Under the pieces are notes generated by a model. The model was given only the letters and a program-made list of their open reading frames with translations. It made no database searches and was not told the origin of the DNA. DNA of 7,195 nucleotides from JBIKLM01 sp044375105 (GTDB taxonomy: Bacteria > Planctomycetota > UBA1135 > GCA-002686595). The number at the start of each line of letters is the position of its first letter. Positions within the stretch are counted from its first letter, which is position 1. This document shows positions 1 through 6,188 of this stretch, piece after piece. Made by a program: the position numbers and the translations under genes. The DNA lies in contig JBILNK010000203.1 in NCBI GenBank assembly GCA_044375105.1, positions 1 through 7,195 of the forward strand, read 5' to 3'.

Positions 1-183
1 TACGGCCTTGGGGCCTCGTCCGAGGGCGCCTGTGTGCTGGTGGGCGCCCCGGGGCGTCCCCCCTTCCAGCGCTCCGCGGATCCGGAGGCAGGGGGCGACG
101 CGCAGGCCAAGCCTCCGACCCCGGCCATCGAGAAGAACAGCCCGCGGGGCACCGTGGCTTTGTTCCGGGCCCCGACCCGCTGA
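1..183 (+). CDS. FG-GAP repeat protein, C-terminal fragment
   Basis: This is the last 60 codons of a gene that enters from the left; it reads in frame 1 and ends at the TGA at 181-183. The peptide opens with YGLGASSEGACVLVGAPG and closes with SPRGTVALFRAP. This matches the FG-GAP repeat pattern: F/Y-G, a short turn, a hydrophobic strand, V-G-A-P, a variable loop, then G-x-V-x-L-F. Such repeats build integrin-alpha-like beta-propellers, usually in exported or surface proteins of planctomycetes and related bacteria, where they act in adhesion or ligand binding. The loop between the two strands is long and rich in Pro, Ala and charged residues. With one repeat visible, neither total length nor domain partners can be given. 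The family call is fairly firm; the function is inference from the family. Confidence 0.6.
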   Translation, partial: YGLGASSEGACVLVGAPGRPPFQRSADPEAGGDAQAKPPTPAIEKNSPRGTVALFRAPTR

Positions 184-267
184 CAGATGGGATGAGAGGG
201 TCGACTGGGCCGCCATCCGGCGGCCGCAGAGGCTGGGATCGGCGCTGCGGCTTGCCTGGGGCGGCAG

Positions 268-307
268 AAAAAACGCGCCTGGCCCGGGCGAACCCGGGCC
301 AGGCGCG
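268..307 (-). terminator. Intrinsic terminator of the thioredoxin-like selenoprotein gene
   Basis: Bases 274-288 and 293-307 are perfect reverse complements, giving a 15-bp GC-rich stem with a 4-base loop (CGAA on plus, UUCG on minus). Six A residues at 268-273 become a run of six U immediately after the hairpin in minus-strand RNA. This is the textbook Rho-independent layout for a leftward transcript. It lies about 120 bases past the stop of the gene at 426-1424. There is no U-run on the plus-strand side, so it is not a canonical terminator for the FG-GAP gene ending at 183, although the hairpin could still slow polymerase in that direction. Confidence 0.85.
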
Positions 308-381
308 GTGCATTCCCTGGCGCCTGAGATCGGCGCGCAGCGCCGGCCCGCGGGTCAGGAGGGCGCGGCCAAGCTGAGTGA

Positions 382-406
382 GCGCCTCGGGCCGAGCCCG
401 GGGCGC
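382..406. repeat. GC-rich inverted repeat near the 3' end of the selenoprotein gene
   Basis: Bases 382-392 and 396-406 form an 11-bp stem with a 3-base loop (CGA) and one imperfect position (387/402), which is a U-G wobble in plus-strand RNA and an A-C mismatch in minus-strand RNA. It begins about 20 bases beyond the stop codon of the leftward gene. No T-run follows on either strand, so it is not an intrinsic terminator. It may protect the 3' end of the minus-strand transcript or simply reflect high GC. Confidence 0.4.
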
Positions 407-425
407 ACCGCAGCCCGGCCCGCGA

Positions 426-1424
426 TCAGCGCTCGAGCAGCTTGGTCTTGGTCGCGCGGGCCACGCCGATCTGCCGCTCGATCTCCTCGGCCGCGAAGGT
501 ACCGGAGTACTTCTCAGCCAGCTTCTTGAGATCCTCGATGCGCTTGTCGCAGTCCTTGACCTTGCGCAGGGGATTCTTGCCGACCAGCTTGCGCCAGGCG
601 CGCTGCCCCTCGAGGCACTTCTGCGCCGCCGTGTCGGTGGCGAGGTGCTCGAGGTGCTTCTGCAAGCGGGCCTTGAGCTCGCCCTCCTCCAGCGTCGGCA
701 GCAGGGACTCGCCGCGCTCGAGCACGGTCAGGAAGTCGCCCGCTTCGAAGCGCTGGTTCAGGAATTCGAGCCGGCTGGTCAAGGAGGCCTGCAGGTCGGC
801 CAGCAGCTCGGCGCCGAGCTCGCCGCCCTTCTCCGCGTAGACCTTGGCCTCGCGGATCGCAGTTCCGATGTCGCCGCTGCGCACCGACTTGGCGATCTTG
901 GAGGCGGCCTTGGGCCACTCGAAGAGCGGCTTCCTCAGAGCCCCGACCAGGTGCTCCTCGATCAGGGCGCTGGTCAAAGAGGAGGGATGGCCAGACCAGA
1001 CGACCACGCCCGAGGCATCGATCAGCGCCGACGACGGGTAGCCGCCGGCATCGATGGCGCGCATGAAGCCGTCCATGTTGGCGGCATAGGTGTAGGCGTA
1101 TTCAGCGCCTTTGTCTTCGATCCAGGCTTCCGTTTCGGACTTGCTTTCACCGGTCACGCCGATGACCGACAGCCCGCGCCCGCCGAACTCTTCCTGGAGC
1201 TCGTTGAGGTGCGGAACCGCCGAAGCGCAAGGGCCTCACCAGAAGGCGAAGGCCTCCACCAGGATCAGGCGCCCGGAGAAGTCCTCGAGGGATTGGGCCG
1301 GAGTTTGGGCGAAGTCCTTGAACTCGAGATCCCGCGGGAACGGCGCGCCGACCTGGGCCGGCAGCGGAGCGGAGAGGACGAGCCAAGAGACCAGCCCCAC
1401 GGCGATGGAGAGCAGTTGCTTCAT
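426..1424 (-). CDS. Exported TlpA-like thioredoxin-fold selenoprotein (W-Sec-G-P-C)
   Basis: This is a 332-residue protein if TGA codon 63 (1236-1238) is read as selenocysteine. Residues 1-23 form a signal peptide (MKQLL, hydrophobic core, likely cleavage LPA|Q), so it should act outside the cytoplasmic membrane. Residues 25-150 look like a TlpA/redoxin thioredoxin domain: a strand ILVEAFAFW, then the motif W62-U63-G64-P65-C66, HLNELQEEF, LSVIGVTGE, a probable cis-proline at P130 in GGYPSSALID, then VVVWSGHP. Residues 150-332 are mostly helical and charged, with two cysteines (C270, C292); I do not recognise this part. Thioredoxin-fold proteins with this motif reduce or exchange disulfides, and Sec at the attacking position would raise reactivity. 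The start is the ATG at 1424, the only one that places a signal peptide correctly; no Shine-Dalgarno is visible. It is divergent from the gene at 1608. The alternative is a nonsense mutation or base error that truncates the protein at residue 62. Confidence 0.8.
1184..1238 (-). promoter_or_regulatory. Candidate bacterial SECIS region downstream of the Sec TGA
   Basis: Two hairpins can be drawn in the minus-strand mRNA. Hairpin A starts at the UGA itself: UGAGG (1238-1234) pairs with CCUCA (1209-1205) and UGCG (1229-1226) with CGCA (1213-1210). This leaves a 4-base bulge and a 12-base loop containing GG. Hairpin B pairs CGAGCUC (1203-1197) with GAGUUCG (1190-1184), 7 bp including one G-U, with loop CAGGAA, 39 bases after the UGA. 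Bacterial SECIS elements are stem-loops placed shortly after UGA, usually with the apical loop roughly 16-37 bases away and a G near the start of the loop. Neither drawing fits that perfectly: A is too close and B slightly too far. Confidence 0.35.
1236..1238 (-). other. In-frame TGA, probable selenocysteine codon (U63)
   Basis: On the minus strand the sequence reads TTC TGG TGA GGC CCT TGC, that is F-W-stop-G-P-C. The TGA sits exactly where thioredoxins have the first cysteine of W-C-G-P-C. The frame before it (from 1424) and after it (to 426) is the same, with no shift, and thioredoxin-fold sequence continues on both sides. All five complete gene ends in the window use TGA as the stop, so TGA is not reassigned in this genome. 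Confidence 0.8.
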
Positions 1425-1607
1425 GGGGGTGGGGGCCGCGGTGCGCGGCTCTCGAATCCTAACCGCAGGGGCCAGGGGGCAGGAGCCACGGGCCGGCAGC
1501 GCGCGGGCCAAGGCGCAGGAAGCCGGGTTCGGTTCCGGGCGCAACTCGGCCCGGACGGCGACTAGGATCTGGCACGGACCCGAGCGGGGTCCTGGGCCGA
1601 CCGCAGC
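1425..1607. promoter_or_regulatory. Divergent promoter region between the selenoprotein gene and the gene at 1608
   Basis: These 183 bases separate two divergent start codons, so both promoters should lie here. A TAGGAT hexamer occurs on the minus strand at 1461-1456, about 32 bases before the ATG at 1424, and on the plus strand at 1563-1568, about 40 bases before the ATG at 1608. Each matches TATAAT at four of six positions and lies at a sensible distance for a -10 box. I see no convincing -35 box for either, so the boxes are tentative. No small ORF or RNA gene is apparent here. Confidence 0.3.
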
Positions 1608-2492
1608 ATGGACTTCTTGCTCGAAACGATCGGCTTCCCGCCCGGACCGGCCACGGAGCGCTGGATGAGCGAGCAGTTCCGCCGCGGCGGGCCGCGCCGG
1701 GTGCCCAGCGGGCCGGACATGGCGGTCTTCGTGGAGCGCGGCCAGCTGGACGGCCCCCTGGCCCTGTGGCCCAGCCTGCTGGGCGGCTCCCGGCAGCGGC
1801 TCTGGGTCCAGCGCCTCGGACCCTGGCCCCCCGAGGACGGGCCCCCCGAGCGGCGGCTCCGAAGACTGCACGGCATCCAAGCCTTGCTCGAAGGACGCCT
1901 GTGCCGGAGCCAGCGCAGCACTAAGTCAGGGAGCGACGGGGCGCCGGCGGCGCTGCGGTTTGCCGGGGAACCGATCGCTCCAGCCCAGGAGCTGAGCGCC
2001 TGCCTGGTCGACGACCCGATGGCCGTGCCGGAGGACGGCCTGCCGCCCCTGGCGGCCGGCCAGCACGCAGAGTTCGAGCTGGCGGCCTTCGCGCTGGATG
2101 TCGAGCAGGTGGCCGCGCAGCCGAATCAGCCCAGCCAGCGTCGCGGGGCCCCGCGGTTGCTGGCCAGCCCCTTCGAGCCGGGAGGCCAGCGGGTGGCCCC
2201 CCTCAGCGGGCGTCAGGCCCCGGCGGGCTGCGTCGAGCTCGAGCTCGAGGTGCGCCGCCAGCGGCGTCAGGCCAATCGCTTGACGGGCCGGGTCTACGAG
2301 CGCTTCGAAGCCGGCCTCGGCGACGGGGAGCTGACCCTGTTCGTGTCCCGCTGGCAGCTCGAGCAGGACGGCCTGCCGCGGCCGGAACCGGGGGCTTGGA
2401 TCCGGGGCTGCTTCTGGATCGAAGCGCGCCGCCTGGCGCCGTGCTCCCGGCGCCAGGCGGACGACGCGCGCTGGGCGGACGAAGCCGATTGA
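1608..2492 (+). CDS. Hypothetical protein, 294 aa
   Basis: I do not recognise the family. The frame is strongly coding: third positions are almost all G or C, with a consistent codon pattern throughout, and it ends at the TGA at 2490-2492. An in-frame TAG at 1563-1565 limits the start, and the ATG at 1608 is the first ATG after it; no Shine-Dalgarno is visible. The protein has no signal peptide or membrane segment, so it is probably cytoplasmic. Residues 1-100 contain a hydrophobic stretch MAVFVERG and LWVQRLGPW; residues 100-115 are a polar linker (SQRSTKSGSDG). The rest is rich in Arg, Gln, Pro and Glu, with alternating strand-like segments such as VELELEV, GELTLFVSRW and GAWIRGCFWIEARR near the C-terminus, suggesting a beta-rich domain. 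It is divergent from the selenoprotein gene and is followed by a 321-base gap, so it is probably transcribed alone. Confidence 0.75.
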   Translation: MDFLLETIGFPPGPATERWMSEQFRRGGPRRVPSGPDMAVFVERGQLDGPLALWPSLLGGSRQRLWVQRLGPWPPEDGPPERRLRRLHGIQALLEGRLCRSQRSTKSGSDGAPAALRFAGEPIAPAQELSACLVDDPMAVPEDGLPPLAAGQHAEFELAAFALDVEQVAAQPNQPSQRRGAPRLLASPFEPGGQRVAPLSGRQAPAGCVELELEVRRQRRQANRLTGRVYERFEAGLGDGELTLFVSRWQLEQDGLPRPEPGAWIRGCFWIEARRLAPCSRRQADDARWADEAD

Positions 2493-2601
2493 GCGCCGCG
2501 CCGCAGACCGGCTGCAGGAACCACCGACCAGGGCGCCGCCCGAGCGGTCGGTCCAGTCCGTCGGCATGACCTTGGGCTGCCATCGGGCGGCCGCGCCGGC
2601 G

Positions 2602-2626
2602 CGGATCGTGGCTGCGCGCCGATCCG
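2602..2626. repeat. Inverted repeat, 7-bp perfect stem
   Basis: CGGATCG at 2602-2608 pairs with CGATCCG at 2620-2626 around an 11-base loop. It lies 110 bases after the stop of the upstream gene. No T-run follows on the plus strand, so if it ends transcription of the 1608-2492 gene it does so in a non-canonical, possibly Rho-assisted, way. It could equally be an operator half-site pair for a dimeric regulator. Confidence 0.4.
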
Positions 2627-2681
2627 AGCCTTAGAGCCGCTGCGCGCCCGGCGCCGGCGCCTGGCCCGGGGCCTTGGAACG

Positions 2682-2710
2682 GATCGGGGCGCTGGCCTGG
2701 TGCCCCGATC
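2682..2710. repeat. Inverted repeat, 9-bp perfect stem
   Basis: GATCGGGGC at 2682-2690 pairs perfectly with GCCCCGATC at 2702-2710 around an 11-base loop. It is followed by GAAAAC, not a T-run, so it is not an intrinsic terminator for plus-strand RNA. It lies about 104 bases before the ATG at 2814. It shares the GATCG core and the loop length with the hairpin at 2602-2626, so the two may be related regulatory elements. Confidence 0.45.
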
Positions 2711-2813
2711 GAAAACCAGCCGCCTGGCAGCGCGGGTGCTTGCAGCGGGTGCCGCATCCGGTCGGACTCCTCCGCCCGCAGCGCGGGCCGCCGGCCGCCG
2801 TACCCTGGGAACG

Positions 2814-4598
2814 ATGCAACGCCTGCGCCCGGCAACGCGGCTCCCGAGCGCGCTCGCTTTTTTTGGCGCCCTGGCCTTCCTGCTGCCGAAGAGCGCGCCC
2901 GGCATCACCCTGGAGGACGCCGGAGAGCTCAGCGCCGCCGCCGCCTGCTTGGGCGTCGCCCACCCGCCGGGCTATCCGCTGTTCGTGCTGCTCGGCGGGC
3001 TCTGGCTGCGGCTGCTCGCGCCGCTCGGGATCGCCCCCGGCGCGGCCCTGAGCGCCTTTTCGGCCGTCTGCGCCGCGGCGACCCTCGCGCTGCTCGTGGG
3101 CGGACTCTCCGCCCGCGGCGCCCGCTGGTCGGCCCTGGCGGCGGGATTGGCGCTGGCGCAAGCGGGTCCGTTCCTCAGTCAGGCCATCGTGATCGAGGTC
3201 TACGCCCTGGCGGGCCTGTGCCTGGCCTTGGCCCTGCGCCTGGCCTGCGCCGCGACCCCGCGCCCGCTGACCCTCGGGCTCGCGCTCGGCCTGGCGATCG
3301 TGGCCCATCCGGCGGGCGCGGGCGGCCTGCCCCTGTCCCTGGCCGCGCTGTTGCCGGCGGGCGCGCGCCTGCAGCGCTCGGCGCGCCTGGCGGCCGGCCT
3401 GGCCCTGGGCCTGGCCCCGTTCCTGGCGCTGCCCGTGCTGGCCCAGGGCGATCCGCCCCTGTGCTGGGGTCAGCCGGACAGCTTGGCGCGCTGGAGCGCG
3501 CACCTGCTGCGCAGCCAGTACGGCTCGGGCACAGGACTGGCCTTCGCCGAGCGCCTGCACCTGGCGAGCGAGCTGCTCTGGCGGCCCTTCGGCCTTTGGT
3601 TGCCCACCACGATTTCCCTCGGGGCCCTGTGCGCGGGCCTCGGCCGATTCCTGCGGCGAGCGCCGGCGCGGTCGCTCGCAGCTCCCGCCGCTTCCGCGCC
3701 GTCCGCGGGGCCGAAAGCAGAGGCCGCCTCCGACAGGCCCCCGCCGCCCTCCGACGCGGCCCCGCTGCTGCCCCTGACTTTGGCGGCCGCCGCCGCGACG
3801 CTGCTGTGCCTGCTGGCCTGGTCCCACCCGACCCCCGACGACGACGCCCGCGCCCGCTTGATCGGCTCGGCCCTGCCGGCCGTGGTGCTGATCGCGGCCC
3901 TGGCCGGGGCCTGCCTGGGGGCGCTCGAGCGCCGCCTCGCGCCGCGGCTCGGGGCCCTGCTGCTGATTCCTCTGGCCCTTCTGCCGATCGCCGGGCGCGG
4001 ACAGGCCCTAAAGGGCGCCGGCGCGCGCCTGTTCGGACTGGCGCTCGATCAATCGAGCGCCCGTTTGGCCGAGGAGTACGCGGCGCTGGCCTTCGCCGAA
4101 GCGCCTGCGGACAGCGTGCTGATCGCGAATCGCCTGGGATCGACCGACCTGTTCGGCTTCCCGCTGCTGCATCGCCAGATCGCGCTTAGGGAGCGCCCGG
4201 ACCTGCTGCTGATCGATCGCAGCCTGCTGGAGGCCCCTTGGTATCGGGAGCAGCTGGCGCGCCGCGCGCCGGCCCTGGCCCCGGCGCTGGCGGCCCTCGA
4301 GCGGGAGCTGGCCTCGGCCGGCGCCGACCCGGCGGCCCAGCGCCGCGCCTCGCGCGTGCTCTTCGCGGCGCTGCTCGCTGGCCCGCGCCCCGTGGGCTTC
4401 ACGGACCCTCCCGGGCCCGCGGCCCTGGGCGGTGCGGAGCTCGAGCCGGGCGGCGTGCTGTGGTGGCCGGCCGGCCAAGGGCCGCGCCACGAGGGCGAGG
4501 ATCCCCTGGCCGCCGCGATCGCGGCCGAACCGGCCAGCCCCTGGCTGGAACGCTTCCGCGAGGAACTGACCGCGCGCCAGCGGGCGCGGCTGCGCTGA
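2814..4598 (+). CDS. DUF2723 / GT117-type polytopic membrane glycosyltransferase
   Basis: This 594-residue integral membrane protein is of the DUF2723 (GT117, TMEM260-like) group, GT-C-fold enzymes thought to transfer a sugar from a lipid-linked donor to exported protein or envelope acceptors. Diagnostic stretches are in order: a first membrane helix (about 11-25); the loop GITLEDAGEL (30-39), whose acidic pair E34-D35 is the likely catalytic site by analogy with other GT-C enzymes; LGVAHPPGYPLF (46-57); VIEVYAL (126-132); CWGQPDSLARW (217-227); and, near the end, DSVLIANRLGSTDLFGF and RPDLLLIDRSLLEAPWY (461-477). Hydrophobic segments fill roughly 55-280 and 318-395; a Pro/Ala/Ser linker (283-316) separates them. 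The ATG at 2814 was chosen because it begins just before the first helix and has GGGA a few bases upstream. An in-frame ATG near 2700 would add a basic, non-hydrophobic leader and is unlikely. The acceptor is unknown. Confidence 0.85.
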   Translation: MQRLRPATRLPSALAFFGALAFLLPKSAPGITLEDAGELSAAAACLGVAHPPGYPLFVLLGGLWLRLLAPLGIAPGAALSAFSAVCAAATLALLVGGLSARGARWSALAAGLALAQAGPFLSQAIVIEVYALAGLCLALALRLACAATPRPLTLGLALGLAIVAHPAGAGGLPLSLAALLPAGARLQRSARLAAGLALGLAPFLALPVLAQGDPPLCWGQPDSLARWSAHLLRSQYGSGTGLAFAERLHLASELLWRPFGLWLPTTISLGALCAGLGRFLRRAPARSLAAPAASAPSAGPKAEAASDRPPPPSDAAPLLPLTLAAAAATLLCLLAWSHPTPDDDARARLIGSALPAVVLIAALAGACLGALERRLAPRLGALLLIPLALLPIAGRGQALKGAGARLFGLALDQSSARLAEEYAALAFAEAPADSVLIANRLGSTDLFGFPLLHRQIALRERPDLLLIDRSLLEAPWYREQLARRAPALAPALAALERELASAGADPAAQRRASRVLFAALLAGPRPVGFTDPPGPAALGGAELEPGGVLWWPAGQGPRHEGEDPLAAAIAAEPASPWLERFREELTARQRARLR

Positions 4599-4701
4599 GC
4601 AGCGCGTGCCGCGGCGGGTGCGCTCGAAAAGCGCCCCGAATCCGCGCTCTCGCGCCCCGCATGCAGCAGACCCGTTGGCGGGCGCGGCACCGCTTGCAAA
4701 G

Positions 4702-4726
4702 CCGCGCCGTCGATCTTCGAGCGCGG
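4702..4726. terminator. Hairpin between convergent genes, possible bidirectional terminator
   Basis: CCGCGC (4702-4707) pairs with GCGCGG (4721-4726), and TCGA (4710-4713) with TCGA (4717-4720), around loop TCT, giving ten base pairs with a 2-base bulge at 4708-4709. It sits in the 201-base gap between two genes that end towards each other (4598 and 4800), where a shared terminator is expected. There is no U-run on either side, so it would need Rho or another mechanism. Nothing else gene-like is seen in this gap. Confidence 0.35.
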
Positions 4727-4799
4727 TCCCGCGGCAGGCTTCTCCTGCGCGGCTCACAGCCCGCGGCGCGCATCCGCCACGGGCCGCGATCCCGGAAGG

Positions 4800-6188
4800 T
4801 CAACGCCCCTCTGAATCCGCCGCGGGCGCCTGTGGTTGCGCGGGATCGGCGCGGATTTCGAGCTCGAACAGCAGCGCCGGATCCTTGGGCCGCGCCGCCG
4901 GCGAGGTCCACAGCTCGAACGTGACCGTGGCGCCCTCGAGCCGCACGGCGCTGCCGGGCAACGCCGCTCCCAGGGCGCGCCCGGCGGCCGCCTGGCGCTT
5001 GGCCTCCGCCGCGATCGCCGCGCGGAACTGCTCGGCCTCCGCAGGGCTGTCCCAGACGCTGGTCCAGTGCAGGTAGTTCTCGCCCGGCGCGGTTTCGAAG
5101 AGCACCAAACGATCGCCGTCCCAGCCCGCGGCGACCCCATTGCTGAAGGTGAGCCGGCTCTGGAGGCGCTCGAGCTCCTTGGGGCTGCGCTTGGCATCGG
5201 CATCGAAGAGCAGCGCGATGGCGGCCTCGCCTTGGGTGTCCTCCAGCAGCCAGCGGAACTCGGCCGGGGTGCCGGCCCAGGTCTCCACGGCAGCGGCGGC
5301 CCGCGCTCGATAATCGATCGCGGTGGGCGCATCGACGGCGCCCGCGCGCCAGTACTTGTCCGGATGCAGCACCTGCTCGGTCGAGCGCGGCAGGCGCGCG
5401 AAGGCCGCCTCGAGGTCCGGCAGGGACAGGGGCCTCAGCAGGGCCTGCTGCGGCGATTCGAGACGCCGCAGGAAGGCCAGCCCCTGGAAATAGGAGCACA
5501 GCATCGGCTTCCAGACCGCCAGGGGAGCCTCGAACAGACCCTGGCTCTGCTCTGCGGCGGCGCGGGCCACGGCCATCATCTCGCCCGGGCCAAGGTGCGC
5601 GCTCATCCACAGGTTGCCGATCGAGAGCGCCGAGCCTTCGAGCAGGGCATGCACCGCGGCGGCCTGGTCCGCGTCGTCGCGGCGGGCTTCCAGCAGCCCC
5701 CCGAGGTCGTAGTGCTGGTCCTCGAGGGCGTGCACGAACTCGTGGGCGATCACCGAGCTGGCTAGGGAGCGATCCAATCCCTCGAGCAGATAAAACGTGT
5801 CGCGGCCCGGGTCGTAGAAGCCGCCCGCCTGGCGATTCAGGAACTCGACCAAGAAGGATTCGAGCTCGAAATCCGCCGGCAGCAGCCCGAGCAGCTTGGC
5901 CAGCCGCTCGGCGGCCAGGCGCTCCGCGGGGCTGTCCATGGCGTCCATGCGCTCCCGCGTGTAGCGCGCCACGCTCTCCCGATCGGCCACCTTGACGGCC
6001 ACGGGCCGCAGGAACTCGAGGCCGCGCAGCTCGGCCACCTGGGGCGCGATCTCGGCGGCCAGGGCCTCGAGGCCCGCTTGATCGAGGCCCTGGGGCCTGG
6101 CCTCTGGAGCTTCGACCTGCGCGCCCGCGCACGCGGCGCCGAGCCAACAGCCGAGGGCGGCGAGCGGCAACCAAGGGAGGAAACGCAT
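4800..6188 (-). CDS. Exported putative zinc metallopeptidase (HExxH)
   Basis: A 462-residue exported protein. An N-terminal signal runs to about residue 24; C14 (AALGC) and C20 (LGAAC) are near-lipobox cysteines, so it may be a lipoprotein, but AGA|Q at 21-24 also suits ordinary signal peptidase. The zinc site is H149-E150-F-V-H153 in VIAHEFVHALEDQHYDL, preceded by QAGGFYDPGRDTFYL, with E184 in ALLEGSAL as the probable third ligand, which would make it a gluzincin. The later stretches STEQVLHPDKYW and GVAAGWDGDRLVLFE are familiar from a group of poorly characterised bacterial putative metallopeptidases. The substrate is unknown. The ATG at 6188 gives the cleanest signal peptide; another ATG at 6200 adds four residues (MPRT) and cannot be excluded. 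Neither has a Shine-Dalgarno. It is convergent with the glycosyltransferase gene and divergent from the symporter gene. Confidence 0.85.
   Translation of the reverse strand: MRFLPWLPLAALGCWLGAACAGAQVEAPEARPQGLDQAGLEALAAEIAPQVAELRGLEFLRPVAVKVADRESVARYTRERMDAMDSPAERLAAERLAKLLGLLPADFELESFLVEFLNRQAGGFYDPGRDTFYLLEGLDRSLASSVIAHEFVHALEDQHYDLGGLLEARRDDADQAAAVHALLEGSALSIGNLWMSAHLGPGEMMAVARAAAEQSQGLFEAPLAVWKPMLCSYFQGLAFLRRLESPQQALLRPLSLPDLEAAFARLPRSTEQVLHPDKYWRAGAVDAPTAIDYRARAAAAVETWAGTPAEFRWLLEDTQGEAAIALLFDADAKRSPKELERLQSRLTFSNGVAAGWDGDRLVLFETAPGENYLHWTSVWDSPAEAEQFRAAIAAEAKRQAAAGRALGAALPGSAVRLEGATVTFELWTSPAARPKDPALLFELEIRADPAQPQAPAADSEGR

Larger units (their letters stand above)
2493..2813. other. Intergenic region with two perfect hairpins, no gene seen
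   Basis: The 321 bases between the gene ending at 2492 and the ATG at 2814 show no convincing short gene. The plus-strand frame of the downstream gene is open back to about 2700, but that extension reads as basic, Ala/Arg/Pro-rich sequence unlike the start of a GT117 protein. Two perfect stem-loops are present (2602-2626 and 2682-2710), described separately. The promoter of the glycosyltransferase gene should lie here; a TACCCT at 2801-2806 is too close to the start to be persuasive unless the message is leaderless. Confidence 0.5.

Noticed and set aside
1236..1238. Nonsense mutation or base-call error making the thioredoxin-like gene a pseudogene
   Set aside because: Not excluded, but less likely: the stop falls exactly on the redox cysteine, the frame and codon use stay intact for 269 codons after it, no other lesion is present, and a strong terminator is retained.
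1236..1238. Genome-wide reassignment of TGA (to Trp, Gly or Cys)
   Set aside because: All five gene ends visible in the window use TGA as the stop, and tryptophan is encoded by TGG throughout.
378..1565. Long plus-strand ORF opposite the selenoprotein gene
   Set aside because: It is antisense to a gene with clear domain motifs, and its product is low-complexity Leu/Gly/Arg/Gln-rich sequence typical of shadow frames in GC-rich DNA.
2232..2251. Tandem GAGCTC repeat in the hypothetical gene
   Set aside because: It is only two to three units long and explained by the coding sequence for alternating Glu and Leu.
1926..2567. Minus-strand ORF opposite the 294-residue hypothetical gene
   Set aside because: Codon third positions and product composition favour the plus-strand frame; the minus-strand product is Arg/Ala/Gly-rich without features.
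2700..2813. Upstream start extending the glycosyltransferase by 38 residues
   Set aside because: The extension is basic, not hydrophobic, lies over the 9-bp hairpin region, and lacks similarity to how this family begins; the ATG at 2814 sits just before the first membrane helix.
2631..3827. 398-codon minus-strand ORF opposite the glycosyltransferase gene
   Set aside because: The product is almost entirely Arg, Gln, Gly and Ala with no domain features, while the plus strand carries the DUF2723 motifs.
4399..6174. 591-codon minus-strand ORF overlapping the metallopeptidase gene in another frame
   Set aside because: Longer than the real gene but Arg/Gly/Pro-rich low complexity; the frame with the signal peptide and HExxH motif is the coding one.
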